A program made the position numbers and the translations under genes. DNA of 64,000 bases from Pseudomonas vancouverensis (GTDB lineage Bacteria > Pseudomonadota > Gammaproteobacteria > Pseudomonadales > Pseudomonadaceae), in assembly GCF_004348895.1 (NCBI RefSeq), contig NZ_RRZK01000030.1:186001-250000 (forward strand), given 5' to 3'. The notes beneath the pieces are model-generated. The model did no database searches and was not told where the DNA came from. It saw only the letters and a program-made list of their open reading frames with translations. Of this stretch, positions 27,628 to 37,202 are shown in pieces. Position 1 is the first letter of the stretch; each line of letters opens with the position of its first letter.

Positions 27628-29481
27628 TCAGTAGTGATACCACTTCATCTCCAGCATCACCTCGTTTTCCGCGGTCGCCAAATGACTGAACTCACGCTGG
27701 GCGCTCAACCGCAGTCCGAGGTTGCGCGACAGTTCCCACTGCTGATTCAGGCTCAGGCTGCGGCGCACCTCGCCATTGGTGAAGTAATCACCCTTGGCCT
27801 CCAGACTGAAGTTACCCAACGGGTTTTTCCACAGCACGCCGCTGTTGAAGCCGGCAGCAGGGGCGATAAACCCGGCGAAGTCGTTGTTGTGCTCGACCCG
27901 CACGGTGCCCAGGGCAAAACCAAGCACGTCGTCCGCCAGTTGCCAGGTGCCACCGCCGCCGCCATTGACGTGGCTGACCAGGGTCTGATCATCATGTTTG
28001 CCCGGCACCCGCTCCAGACCACCGGTGACCTGCCACGACAGCGGTTGCAGCAACTCGTTGCGCGGTGTCAGCGAGCGGATGGTCGCCAGATCCAGTTGTT
28101 GCACTTGCCAGTCGTTGCCCTCGTACTGGCGCAGTTTCAATTGCAGGATCTCGATTTGTGCGCCCAACGGGAAGCTTTCGCCATTGTCGTTGAGGTCGTG
28201 ATAGGCCATGCGCAGGCCGTATTCGCCGAAAGCCTTGTCGCCCCGCGTGCCGACACCCAGTTGCCAGGTACGGGACTCGTGGCCGTTCTCCGGCAGGCCG
28301 GGTTGCGGGATGTCCAGCTCCGGCGCCGGGTTGCGGTTGATCGCCCGCAGCAGTTCGAAACTGCGCTGGGCCCGTTGCGGGTCGCGTTCCTGGCCGTTGG
28401 CGCGGTAGCGTTCCAGGCGATAGGCGGCATCGATGATCAACGCCTGGCGATCGCGGGGTTGCGATTTGAAGGCAGGGTCTTGCAACTGCTGCTGGTCGGC
28501 GCTGACCTTCAGTACCCATTGCTGCTCTTCAGGATTCAGCGGTTCGGCACGACTGAGCAGCTCGCGTTCCCGCGACGGGCGATAGACGATGGACTCTACC
28601 AGCCCGGCGTCTTTCACGGCCTTGACGGTATCGGTGGGGATGGCCGTGAGCGGGAATTGTTCGGTCAGGCGCAGGCCGGGCCGCGCCACTTGCAGCAGCT
28701 CCAGCAAGCGATAGGAGCAGTTTTCGTCGAAGAAGAAGTAGTCGAACTTGATCTGCTTGAGCTCCCAGACGTGCTCGACCATGCGCGCGGTTTCCTCCTG
28801 CGTCAGGTTCAGGCGGTATTCCCACAGGTCACGGTTTTCCAGGCTGCGGTATTCCGAGAGCTTCTCCTGATAGGGGACCATGGCGAACAGGCCCGGGTAG
28901 CCGCCCATCAAGCCTTTCCAGGCATACAGGATGCTGTTGTCCGAGCCTTCGATGTAGGCGCCGAAGTTGATCGCGTAGCTGAGCAGGGAAGTCTTGTCGC
29001 TCTTTGCCTCTTTCTGATCGATGCGCAGCAGGGTATGGCCGAACATCGAGGACGGACTGTTCAGGTAAGCCGCGGGGAAGATCATCACCGTGCTGTCCGG
29101 TGACACGTCCTTGAACCATTGCTTGAACTCGGCGCAGTCGAGCGTCGGCAGGTCGCTCAGCTTGAGCTGCTCCTTCAGCCAGCGCGTACGCGACGGGTAA
29201 ACGCACTGCGCATGCTGCTCGCCGGCGCTGGCAGGGGCATACAGCGCCTGCACGGTGGCGGCCAGTTCGTGGTCCGGGTGCTCGTTGCCATCGGCGGCCA
29301 GGAAAAACTTCCGGTCACTGACATAGCTGCGCCAGCCGCCGAGCTTGGCGGTTTCGTAATGACCCAGGGAAATCCAGAACGGATCGTTGGCCAGTTGCTG
29401 CAAGCGTTGAGGATCAATGTGCGGCGCGGCAGAGAGCGGGGCGCAGACACAGAGCGCCAGCCAGGCGAGGCGTTTGAGCAT
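27628..29481 (-). CDS. DUF4105 envelope protein
   Basis: A 617-residue protein with a signal peptide (MLKRLAWLALCVCAPLSAAP). The DUF4105 core lies at roughly residues 130-290, with FPAAYLNSPSSMFGHTLLRI, SYAINFGAYIEGSDN and FFFDENCSYRLLELL; a His-Asn-Cys set recalls NlpC/P60-like papain folds. The C-terminal ~250 residues show alternating amphipathic strands ending in an aromatic-rich stretch, as in an outer-membrane barrel. Function is not established. It follows the DUF3015 gene on the same strand, separated by a terminator. Confidence 0.82.
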   Translation of the reverse strand: MLKRLAWLALCVCAPLSAAPHIDPQRLQQLANDPFWISLGHYETAKLGGWRSYVSDRKFFLAADGNEHPDHELAATVQALYAPASAGEQHAQCVYPSRTRWLKEQLKLSDLPTLDCAEFKQWFKDVSPDSTVMIFPAAYLNSPSSMFGHTLLRIDQKEAKSDKTSLLSYAINFGAYIEGSDNSILYAWKGLMGGYPGLFAMVPYQEKLSEYRSLENRDLWEYRLNLTQEETARMVEHVWELKQIKFDYFFFDENCSYRLLELLQVARPGLRLTEQFPLTAIPTDTVKAVKDAGLVESIVYRPSRERELLSRAEPLNPEEQQWVLKVSADQQQLQDPAFKSQPRDRQALIIDAAYRLERYRANGQERDPQRAQRSFELLRAINRNPAPELDIPQPGLPENGHESRTWQLGVGTRGDKAFGEYGLRMAYHDLNDNGESFPLGAQIEILQLKLRQYEGNDWQVQQLDLATIRSLTPRNELLQPLSWQVTGGLERVPGKHDDQTLVSHVNGGGGGTWQLADDVLGFALGTVRVEHNNDFAGFIAPAAGFNSGVLWKNPLGNFSLEAKGDYFTNGEVRRSLSLNQQWELSRNLGLRLSAQREFSHLATAENEVMLEMKWYHY

Positions 29482-29526
29482 AGTGGCAACTTAATACGTG
29501 AGAAAAAGACCCAAAGAGGGGGAGGT

Positions 29527-29563
29527 CCAAAAAACAAAACCCGCTTCCCGGAAGAAGCGGGCG
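29527..29563 (-). terminator. Terminator between the DUF3015 and DUF4105 genes
   Basis: On the minus strand the stem CCCGCTTC/GAAGCGGG is followed by TTTTG and TTTTTT. It ends the DUF3015 transcript. Confidence 0.85.
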
Positions 29564-29571
29564 AGTCGAGC

Positions 29572-30060
29572 TTATGCCTGGGTGGCGTACTTGGCCAGAC
29601 GAGGATCGTTCTTCAGAACGGCCAGGGTGTTGGTGTGCACGTCTTCGGCGGTGACATCCGCCTTGCTGAAGATCTGCTGGAAATGCTCGTGAGTGACGGC
29701 GGCGAAATGCGCGCGATCTTCCGGCGCCACGCCCAGTACCACGGCATAGGTGGTCAGCGCCTCGCCCTGGCCTTTGGCCATGTCTTCGGACAGCTCGTTC
29801 ATCATGCCATTCATGGCAAACCAGGACTTGCCGCCATAGGTCAGCGACGCGTTGGTCGAGCAACCGTTGGTGCCGGAGGTCATGCCGAAGGTGGCGTTGC
29901 CGGAGGTGCCGTTGGTGGTGGATGCGAGGAAGTGAGCCGGAGTACCACGCTGACCTTCGAACAGCATGTTGCCCCAACCGCAATCCGGGCCGCCTGGCGC
30001 TTGGGCCATGGCGTTGATGGATACAGCGGTGAAGAGAGTACCGAGAAGAATCCGTTTCAT
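29572..30060 (-). CDS. DUF3015 family secreted protein
   Basis: A 162-residue protein. Signal peptide MKRILLGTLFTAVSINAMAQA, then the DUF3015 features: a CGWGNMLFEGQRG motif at the mature N-terminus, FLASTTNGTSGNATFGMTSG, and NGCSTNASL. Function is unknown in the family. I chose ATG 30060 because the signal peptide starts there; the longer frame upstream is not protein-like. It is divergent from the Lon-like protease. Confidence 0.88.
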   Translation of the reverse strand: MKRILLGTLFTAVSINAMAQAPGGPDCGWGNMLFEGQRGTPAHFLASTTNGTSGNATFGMTSGTNGCSTNASLTYGGKSWFAMNGMMNELSEDMAKGQGEALTTYAVVLGVAPEDRAHFAAVTHEHFQQIFSKADVTAEDVHTNTLAVLKNDPRLAKYATQA

Positions 30061-30322
30061 AGCTTTGTTCTCTTGTGTGCGTACCAATGGACGAGGGGTG
30101 CCAATGGGCCGGGCACAGCCCGGCCGCGCAGTTTGGAGTTTAGGCACGATCACGGGGTTCCGCGTTTTTTTGCAAAATAATCGTCATGAAACAGCGCTTT
30201 GGCGCCTGTCTGCCCGGGGATGGCCGATTGTCTATGCTCAGGCCTGCGGCGCTCCTTGCCAGTCAGGCATGGGCAGCGCCAGAATGCTGCCATCTGCCCC
30301 GCCTGATTGTTAAGGAAGCCCG

Positions 30323-32761
30323 ATGCCTGATCCTGTTGCTGCCAGCTTGCGTCTAGCGCCCGAAGCGCTGACCCGTCCGTTTTCCGCTGAACAGTTCAGC
30401 TTCTCTACCACCAATGATCTGGAGCCCTTTCGCGGTGTGCTTGGCCAGGAACGTGCGGTCGAAGCCTTGCAGTTCGGTGTGGCCATGCCACGCCCCGGTT
30501 ATAACGTGTTCGTCATGGGCGAGCCCGGCACCGGCCGGTTTTCGTTCGTCAAACGCTACCTCAAGGCCGAAGGCAAGCGCCTGCAGACCCCGGCGGACTG
30601 GGTCTACGTCAACAACTTCGATGAGCCGCGCGAGCCACGTGCCCTGGAATTGACCTCCGGCACTGCCGGCCATTTCATCGGCGACATCAACGGCTTGATC
30701 GACAACCTGCTGGCGACTTTTCCGGCGGTGTTCGAGCATCCGTCCTACCAGCAGAAGAAAAGCGCCATCGACCGTGCCTTCAATCAGCGCTACGACAAGG
30801 CGCTGGATGTCATCGAGCGTCTGGCCCTGGAAAAGGAAGTGGCGCTCTACCGCGACGCGAGCAACATCGCCTTTACCCCGATGAGTGATGGCAAGGCGCT
30901 GGATGAGGCCGAGTTCGCCCAGTTGCCGGAAGCCGAGCGCGAGCGTTTTCACGAAGACATCTCCGCGCTGGAGGAACGTCTGAACGAAGAGCTCGCCAGC
31001 CTGCCGCAATGGAAGCGTGAGTCAAGCAACCAGCTGCGCAGCCTCAACGAAGAAACCATCACTCTGGCCTTGCAGCCGCTGTTGGCGCCGCTGTCGGAAA
31101 AGTACGCCGAGAACGCCGCCGTGTGCGGTTACCTGCAAGCCATGCAGGTGTATCTGCTCAAGACCGTGGTCGAGCAACTGGTGGACGACAGCAAGACAGA
31201 CGCCGTCGCCCGCAAGTTGCTGGAGGAACAGTACGCACCGAGCCTGGTGGTCGGCCATTCGGCCAGCGGCGGCGCGCCGGTGGTGTTCGAGCCGCACCCG
31301 ACCTACGAGAACCTGTTCGGGCGCATTGAATACAGCACCGACCAGGGCGCGCTGTACACCACCTACCGTCAACTTCGGCCAGGCGCTTTGCACCGGGCCA
31401 ACGGCGGTTTCCTGATTCTTGAAGCCGATAAGATGCTCAGCGAGCCGTTCGTGTGGGACGCGCTCAAGCGAGCCCTGCAATCGCGCAAGCTGAAGATGGA
31501 ATCACCGCTGGGCGAGATGGGCCGTTTTGCCACGGTCACCCTCACCCCGCAGCACATTCCGCTGCAGGTCAAAGTCATCATCATCGGCGCCCGCCAGCTC
31601 TATTACACGCTGCAGGACCTCGATCCGGACTTCCAGGAAATGTTCCGCGTCCTGGTGGATTTCGACGAAGACATCCCGATGGTCGACGAAAGCCTCGAGC
31701 AGTTCGCCCAGTTGCTGAAAACCCGCACCTCCGAAGAGGGCATGGCGCCGCTGACCGCGGATGCGGTGGCGCGCCTGGCAACCTACAGCGCCCGTCTCGC
31801 CGAGCACCAGGGACGCTTGTCAGCGCGGATCGGTGATCTGTTCCAGCTGGTCAGCGAGGCGGATTTCATCCGTCACCTGGCGGCGGATGAAATGACCGAT
31901 GCCGGCCACATCGAGCGCGCGCTCAAGGCCAAGGCCACGCGCACCGGTCGGGTCTCAGCGCGGATTCTCGATGACATGCTTGCCGGGATCATCCTGATCG
32001 ACACCGATGGCGCAGCGGTCGGCAAATGCAACGGCCTGACGGTGCTGGAAGTTGGCGATTCGGCCTTCGGTGTGCCGGCGCGGATTTCCGCGACCGTGTA
32101 CCCGGGGGGCAGCGGTATCGTCGACATCGAACGAGAGGTCAACCTCGGCCAGCCGATTCACTCCAAAGGCGTGATGATCCTCACCGGTTATCTGGGCAGT
32201 CGCTACGCCCAGGAATTCCCCCTGGCCATTTCCGCGAGCATCGCCCTGGAGCAGTCCTACGGTTACGTCGACGGTGACAGTGCGTCGTTGGGTGAGGCGT
32301 GCACGCTCATCTCGGCCCTGTCGAAAACGCCGCTCAAGCAGTGTTTCGCGATCACCGGCTCGATCAACCAGTTCGGTGAAGTGCAGGCGGTGGGCGGGGT
32401 CAACGAGAAGATCGAAGGCTTCTTCCGGCTCTGTGAGGCTCGCGGGTTGACCGGCGAGCAGGGCGCGATCATTCCTCACGCCAACGTGGCGACGCTGATG
32501 CTCGACGAGAAAGTGCTGGCGGCGGTGCGTGCGGGGCAGTTCCATGTCTACGCGGTGCGTCAGGCTGACGAGGCCTTGAGCCTGCTGGTCGGCGAACCGG
32601 CCGGGGCACCGGACGAGAATGGCGAATTCCCTGAAGGCAGCGTGAACGCGCGAGTGGTGGAGCGCTTGCGGGTTATCGCGGAAATGATCAGCGAAGAGGA
32701 CCTGAAAGAGGCCGAGAAGGAGTTGGCGCAAGAGGCGTTGGCGGAAACCAAGCCGGCCTGA
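30323..32761 (+). CDS. Lon-like AAA+ protease (YcbZ/LonH type)
   Basis: An 812-residue ATP-dependent protease. The AAA region has Walker A GEPGTGRFS near residue 65, with an inserted coiled region, and an MGRFATVTLTPQHIPLQVKV segment. The Lon protease domain is at the C-terminus, with the catalytic Ser in DGDSASLGE and the Lys in VGGVNEKIEGFF. There is no N-terminal LON domain, so it differs from housekeeping Lon. The Walker A ends in Arg-Phe-Ser where Lys-Ser/Thr is usual, which could weaken ATP binding. AAGGAAG precedes the ATG. A homologue lies in the same neighbourhood in P. aeruginosa (PA4576, from memory). Confidence 0.88.
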   Translation: MPDPVAASLRLAPEALTRPFSAEQFSFSTTNDLEPFRGVLGQERAVEALQFGVAMPRPGYNVFVMGEPGTGRFSFVKRYLKAEGKRLQTPADWVYVNNFDEPREPRALELTSGTAGHFIGDINGLIDNLLATFPAVFEHPSYQQKKSAIDRAFNQRYDKALDVIERLALEKEVALYRDASNIAFTPMSDGKALDEAEFAQLPEAERERFHEDISALEERLNEELASLPQWKRESSNQLRSLNEETITLALQPLLAPLSEKYAENAAVCGYLQAMQVYLLKTVVEQLVDDSKTDAVARKLLEEQYAPSLVVGHSASGGAPVVFEPHPTYENLFGRIEYSTDQGALYTTYRQLRPGALHRANGGFLILEADKMLSEPFVWDALKRALQSRKLKMESPLGEMGRFATVTLTPQHIPLQVKVIIIGARQLYYTLQDLDPDFQEMFRVLVDFDEDIPMVDESLEQFAQLLKTRTSEEGMAPLTADAVARLATYSARLAEHQGRLSARIGDLFQLVSEADFIRHLAADEMTDAGHIERALKAKATRTGRVSARILDDMLAGIILIDTDGAAVGKCNGLTVLEVGDSAFGVPARISATVYPGGSGIVDIEREVNLGQPIHSKGVMILTGYLGSRYAQEFPLAISASIALEQSYGYVDGDSASLGEACTLISALSKTPLKQCFAITGSINQFGEVQAVGGVNEKIEGFFRLCEARGLTGEQGAIIPHANVATLMLDEKVLAAVRAGQFHVYAVRQADEALSLLVGEPAGAPDENGEFPEGSVNARVVERLRVIAEMISEEDLKEAEKELAQEALAETKPA

Positions 32762-32782
32762 TTCTGCGTTGAAGGCATCCCC

Positions 32783-32871
32783 TGTGGGAGCCGGCTTGCT
32801 CGCGATGGCGTCCTTTCAGTCAACCAATTGGTTGCAGGTAAGTGCCTGATCGCGAGCAAGCTCGCTCCCGT
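32783..32871. repeat. REP doublet (REPIN-type)
   Basis: Inverted pair GTGGGAGCCGGCTTGCTCGC and GCGAGCAAGCTCGCTCCCG directly after the Lon-like gene. Confidence 0.87.
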
Positions 32872-33071
32872 ATTTTTTCGCTGAAATGGCGGAAAGCGTC
32901 GTCGAAATGACGTCAATATTCACACAATGACCATTCGGCGCTTTCTGGTCTTGTCTGACCGCCGGTTCAGACTTTTCTTCTATTCTCAGCTCAAGGATAT
33001 CGACAGCCATCACAGGATCGAAACAGCCCTCGTGTAAGGGCTGAACACCGGCTCTACCGAGGGTCGCCGCC

Positions 33072-33413
33072 ATGTCGCGCAACCTTTGCCTCACCCGTCA
33101 ATGTTTGGGTCTCGTGACCCGGATCGAGTGCGCTATCCGCCCGTTGGCGGGGGATAACGGCATGTGGACCTTGCTCTTCGCCGCCGGAATGGCCGGCGAA
33201 CAGCCATCGGCCATCAAGGCGCAAGGCCCGTTTCACGGCCCGTTTGCGGCTGAAACCATTCTCGACACCATCGTTGAAAGCCTGACCCTGCACGGCTATG
33301 AACTGGCCGACGATCCGCAAATCTGGTGCCTGCACCTGCAAGCCCAGTTGCGGGAAATGAACGGTGGGCGCAGTCGTCACAGCGGTGGTTTCGAATTTCG
33401 CCCCGAGCATTGA
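33072..33413 (+). CDS. Conserved small protein of unknown function
   Basis: A 113-residue soluble protein with no signal peptide. Notable stretches are GPFHGPFAAETILDTIVESL and IWCLHLQAQLREMNGG. It resembles the hypothetical gene that follows the Lon-like protease in P. aeruginosa in position and size (from memory). GAGGGTCG precedes the ATG. It is convergent with the large lipoprotein, 6 bp apart. Confidence 0.75.
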   Translation: MSRNLCLTRQCLGLVTRIECAIRPLAGDNGMWTLLFAAGMAGEQPSAIKAQGPFHGPFAAETILDTIVESLTLHGYELADDPQIWCLHLQAQLREMNGGRSRHSGGFEFRPEH

Positions 33414-33419
33414 GTCGCG

Positions 33420-35249
33420 CTATTGATCGAGGCGTGACGCGTCGGCCTTGTCGAGTTTGACCTCGAAACCATATTCCACGGTGGCGAGGTCTGTGCGCTG
33501 ATAGGCTTCCAGGTGTGCCGGCTGACCATAGAAATAGTGCACGGCAAACAGCGCCGGGCCCTGTTCGGCCGCATCATGGCTGACCGATAGAATTTCTTTC
33601 AGGTAATTGCCATTGTCGTCTTTGGCGAAAAAGCGCCAGTCCTGGGCGGGAAACTCCTTCATCTCCACAATCAACGCATTGCCCTTGAGCTCAAGCCCTT
33701 TGGGCAGTTGCCGGGCGTCGAGGGTCTTCTTGTCGATGGTGGCCAGGAACAAGGGCATCGAGCCCACCGCGTAGGCCGGGGTTTCCGGAAACAGGTTCAG
33801 GTCGTAAGTGATGACGCCGTTCAAGGGGTCGATCTGGTAAGCCTCCGGCGGCAACTCGATCGGCTCGTCACGTTTGCCATGGTTGTCTTCGGTAAAGAAA
33901 CTCACCGGACTCTCGCCGGGATTGAACGAGGTGCCCAGCAGCTCATCGTTGAAGCTGCGCAGGTGATTGAACTCGATGCGCGCGGCGCTGGGGTCGTCGA
34001 CGGATTGACTGATGGTGACGTTTTTCTTCAGTTGATCCTCACTCAGGGTTGCGCCTTTGAGCCAGTTGGCGGCCTGGTCGTCATACACCACCACTGGCAG
34101 GTCCAATGGCTGGATGGCTTTTTCGGTGGTGTTGGGCTCGAAGCGGCGTACGGGCAGGTCGAGGTCCTTGCGGGTCACGGTGGCCGTTGAGAAGTCCAAC
34201 AGGCTGACTTCGAGGGTGTCTATCGCGCCGTTGAAGTAGACCTTCGAGTAGCGGCGGGTCTGCTGTTTCTCGAAGGTGCGCTGTTCTTCGTCGATTTGTT
34301 TTTCGAATGGCTCCGTCCAGGTTTTTTGTTCCTGCATCTTCGCCAGCTGCTTTTGATAGAAGGCAATTTGCGCAGGCGTTTCATTGATCGAGCCTGCGCG
34401 CGTGATGAACTGTCCTGTGTGGTCTTTAGCCTGGACAATCAGCGGATTGAGCGGCGTTTCACTGACCTCTGCTGCCAGTGGCGCGCTGTTGTTGTATTCG
34501 ATTTCAGCGTAGTTGTTGCCGAGCTTGAGCAGGGTGACGCTGAGGTTGTCATTGGTGCGGGTCTTGCCGACGTCCTGTTTGCTCAGGTCGAAACTGTAGA
34601 GACGGCGTGGCGCAATGACTTCGACTTTACCCTGCAGGCTCACCGGTTGTGGTTGACGCTTGCGGTCGATGTCGAGGCCCTCGATGAAGGGGTAGGCGAC
34701 GGTCAGGTCATCGGGGTTGGTCAGGTTGGAACTCGACGGGCTCAATTGGATGCCAGGGTCGGTTTCCGACCATTCCGGCTGGAATGGAATCACCCGTTTG
34801 TTGCTCAAGGTCACCGATTGCCATTCCAGGCCGTGGGGAAACACAAACGCAGCCGGAACGCTGAAGGTGAAGGGGAAAACCGGTTGCAGGTCGGTCAGGT
34901 AATCGGAGCTGGAGTCCTTCTGCAGCACGAACAGGCCGTTGATGTAAGTGTCGACCAGGGCCTGGGGGGAGGGGTAATGCTTGAGCATGGCGAGGGCATC
35001 TTCGCCGTATTCGGTTTCCAGTGGTTTGCTATCGAGCTTGATCTGGGCGCGTTCAAGTAGCAGCAGTGAGCCGCCCAATTCGGAGACAGCATCCTTGAGC
35101 TTCGGGTCCTGGATCGCATCCAGTGACTTTTCGAACTGTGCCGTTTTTTCTTCGAGGCTGACCTCGCGTTTTTCATCGCTGGGTGAGCAGCCGCTTATCA
35201 GCAGCGCCAGGGCAATCCCGGCACTCATTAAAGGCAATCGCACATCCAT
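33420..35249 (-). CDS. Large lipoprotein of unknown function
   Basis: A 609-residue protein with a clear lipobox: hydrophobic signal ending LLISGC, with the lipidated cysteine at position 21. The residue after it is Ser, so it is probably sorted to the outer membrane. The mature part is mostly beta-like with one predicted coiled-coil stretch (IAFYQKQLAKMQEQKTWTEP onward, ~300-335). No domain was recognised. It is a single gene on the minus strand, divergent from yqhA. Confidence 0.8.
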   Translation of the reverse strand: MDVRLPLMSAGIALALLISGCSPSDEKREVSLEEKTAQFEKSLDAIQDPKLKDAVSELGGSLLLLERAQIKLDSKPLETEYGEDALAMLKHYPSPQALVDTYINGLFVLQKDSSSDYLTDLQPVFPFTFSVPAAFVFPHGLEWQSVTLSNKRVIPFQPEWSETDPGIQLSPSSSNLTNPDDLTVAYPFIEGLDIDRKRQPQPVSLQGKVEVIAPRRLYSFDLSKQDVGKTRTNDNLSVTLLKLGNNYAEIEYNNSAPLAAEVSETPLNPLIVQAKDHTGQFITRAGSINETPAQIAFYQKQLAKMQEQKTWTEPFEKQIDEEQRTFEKQQTRRYSKVYFNGAIDTLEVSLLDFSTATVTRKDLDLPVRRFEPNTTEKAIQPLDLPVVVYDDQAANWLKGATLSEDQLKKNVTISQSVDDPSAARIEFNHLRSFNDELLGTSFNPGESPVSFFTEDNHGKRDEPIELPPEAYQIDPLNGVITYDLNLFPETPAYAVGSMPLFLATIDKKTLDARQLPKGLELKGNALIVEMKEFPAQDWRFFAKDDNGNYLKEILSVSHDAAEQGPALFAVHYFYGQPAHLEAYQRTDLATVEYGFEVKLDKADASRLDQ

Positions 35250-35419
35250 TCCAATCTTCCTGTCCGATAAAACCGAGCGGTCATGCTTTGGACACTAGCA
35301 GAAAAACCTTGATACATAGACGCCGGTGGCGGGTTTCCCCAACGGTTTCTGGATGCTTCAGGGGATAGACAGGTGGCTGGTATACTCGGCGCCATTTTCA
35401 AGCCCACATGTGAGATTCA

Positions 35420-35908
35420 ATGGAACGCTTTATCGAAAACGCAATGTACGCCTCGCGTTGGTTGCTGGCGCCGATCTACTTCGGTCTGTCCCTCGGCTTG
35501 CTGGCACTGGCGCTGAAATTCTTCCAGGAAGTCTTCCACGTTATCCCCAACGTGTTTTCGATGGCCGAGTCGGACCTGATTCTCGTGCTGCTGTCGCTGA
35601 TCGACATGGCACTGGTCGGCGGATTGCTGGTGATGGTCATGATCTCCGGTTACGAGAACTTCGTATCGCAACTGGACATCGACGACAGCAAGGAAAAACT
35701 CAACTGGCTGGGCACCATGGATTCTTCGTCGTTGAAGATGAAAGTGGCTGCCTCTATCGTGGCAATCTCGTCCATTCACCTGCTGCGCATCTTCATGGAC
35801 GCCAAGAATGTCGATCCGGAGCATCTGAAGTGGTACGTGATCATTCACATGACGTTCGTGGTGTCGGCCTTTGCCATGGGCTACCTGGATAAAGTCACCA
35901 AGCACTGA
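35420..35908 (+). CDS. yqhA: YqhA family membrane protein (UPF0114)
   Basis: A 162-residue inner-membrane protein with four hydrophobic segments. It matches the UPF0114/TIGR00645 pattern: MERFIENAMYASRWLLAPIY at the N-terminus, LIDMALVGGLLVMVMISGYE in the middle, and WLGTMDSSSLKMKVAASIV. Its function is unsettled. It is followed by a strong hairpin. Confidence 0.92.
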   Translation: MERFIENAMYASRWLLAPIYFGLSLGLLALALKFFQEVFHVIPNVFSMAESDLILVLLSLIDMALVGGLLVMVMISGYENFVSQLDIDDSKEKLNWLGTMDSSSLKMKVAASIVAISSIHLLRIFMDAKNVDPEHLKWYVIIHMTFVVSAFAMGYLDKVTKH

Positions 35909-35929
35909 TCAGTGCCGGTTGCCGTAACG

Positions 35930-35963
35930 CACCGCCCGTCTGTTGCAAAACAGACGGGCGGTG
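35930..35963. terminator. Strong hairpin after yqhA
   Basis: A perfect 15-bp stem CACCGCCCGTCTGTT/AACAGACGGGCGGTG with a GCAA loop. There is little T tract afterwards (GTCGTTTGT), so it may act as a weak terminator or an mRNA 3' stabiliser. Confidence 0.65.
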
Positions 35964-36041
35964 TCGTTTGTGGCTTGTGCTTTGACGCGCCGAGGCATAT
36001 CCCTGTAGCGGAATAGTCTCGCCACCGTGTGAGGTGCGTCC

Positions 36042-36332
36042 ATGAACCTGCAAGAACTGAATGCCTATGCCATCGCTGGCAAAGTCGATGAGCTGAACCT
36101 GATCTCCATGGAAGGGGGCATCTATCTACTGGAGGCACGGATGCACGGTGCGCCCTATCCGCTGAGCGACACCCACGGTCACATGATGAGCCTGCGCTCG
36201 GTCGAGCATGCTCGGGAAGTGCTGCGCTCGTTTCCCAAGCTGCACTTCAACCTGGTGCACACCGTGGTTCATGACGAGATGTGCGGGTTGGTGGCCGAAA
36301 TCGAGCAACCCTTGAAGATGCCGATCACCTGA
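36042..36332 (+). CDS. DUF6482-like small protein
   Basis: A 96-residue soluble protein, MNLQELNAYAIAGKVDELNL at the start, with LEARMHGAPYPLSDTHGHMM in the middle. It resembles the DUF6482 family, which is common beside fklB in Pseudomonas; function unknown. GAGGTG precedes the ATG. It is in the same direction as fklB, 121 bp upstream of it. Confidence 0.72.
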   Translation: MNLQELNAYAIAGKVDELNLISMEGGIYLLEARMHGAPYPLSDTHGHMMSLRSVEHAREVLRSFPKLHFNLVHTVVHDEMCGLVAEIEQPLKMPIT

Positions 36333-36453
36333 CGCCCCTCATCAACGCGATGACAACTGTGCTAGTCTGCTGGCCCTTTTGGTTCCGGGCGCTCCGGGAC
36401 GCGCTGTGCACGCACGGCCAGTTCCCGGGCCGTCCGCACAGCGGAGCAGTGTC

Positions 36454-37071
36454 ATGTCCGAAGTAAATCTGTCCACCGACGAAACCCGCGTCAGCTACGG
36501 CATTGGCCGTCAGTTGGGCGACCAGCTGCGCGACAACCCGCCACCAGGCGTTAGCCTGGACGCGATCCTGGCCGGTCTGACCGACGCCTTCGCCGGCAAG
36601 CCTAGCCGCGTTGGCCAGGAAGAAATGTCCGCCAGCTTCAAGGTCATTCGCGAAATCATGCAAGCCGAAGCGGCCGCCAAGGCTGAAGCCGCTGCCGGTG
36701 CTGGCCTGGCTTTCCTGGCTGAAAACGCCAAGCGTGACGGCATCACCACTCTGGCTTCCGGCCTGCAGTTCGAAGTGCTGACCGCTGGCGAAGGCGCCAA
36801 GCCGACCCGTGAAGACACCGTGCGTACTCACTACCACGGCACCCTGATCGACGGCACCGTGTTCGACAGCTCCTACGATCGTGGCCAGCCAGCAGAATTC
36901 CCGGTGGGCGGCGTGATCGCCGGCTGGACCGAAGCCCTGCAACTGATGAATGCCGGCAGCAAATGGCGTCTGTACGTGCCGAGCGAACTGGCTTACGGCG
37001 CTCAAGGCGTTGGCAGCATCCCGCCGCACAGCGTACTGGTGTTCGACGTCGAGCTGCTTGACGTTCTGTAA
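36454..37071 (+). CDS. fklB: FKBP-type peptidyl-prolyl cis-trans isomerase, FklB-like
   Basis: A 205-residue isomerase. The N-terminal dimerisation helices include VSYGIGRQLGDQL and an Ala/Glu-rich linker (QAEAAAKAEAAAGAG). The C-terminal FKBP domain has VRTHYHGTLIDGTVFDSSYD, VIAGWTEALQLM and the terminal IPPHSVLVFDVELLDV. There is no signal peptide, so it is cytoplasmic, as in FklB. I chose ATG 36454 because the conserved N-terminus begins at MSEVNLST. Confidence 0.92.
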   Translation: MSEVNLSTDETRVSYGIGRQLGDQLRDNPPPGVSLDAILAGLTDAFAGKPSRVGQEEMSASFKVIREIMQAEAAAKAEAAAGAGLAFLAENAKRDGITTLASGLQFEVLTAGEGAKPTREDTVRTHYHGTLIDGTVFDSSYDRGQPAEFPVGGVIAGWTEALQLMNAGSKWRLYVPSELAYGAQGVGSIPPHSVLVFDVELLDVL

Positions 37072-37085
37072 GACTGTTTTCTACC

Positions 37086-37186
37086 TGTAGGAGCGAACCT
37101 CTTCGCGATGGACTTCAACGATAACGCGGGCATTCTGAATGAGCGCGGTGTCCTTGAGTTTTTCGCGAGCAGGTTCGCTCCTGCAG
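37086..37186. repeat. REP doublet (REPIN-type)
   Basis: TGTAGGAGCGAACCTCTTCGC and GCGAGCAGGTTCGCTCCTGC form an inverted, slightly diverged pair after fklB. Confidence 0.8.
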
Positions 37187-37202
37187 AGTTTTACGGTGTC
37201 GC

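Noticed and set aside
30184..30322. Short frame MKQRFGACLPGDG... just before the Lon-like gene
   Set aside because: No conserved pattern, and it runs into the ribosome site of the next gene; likely chance.
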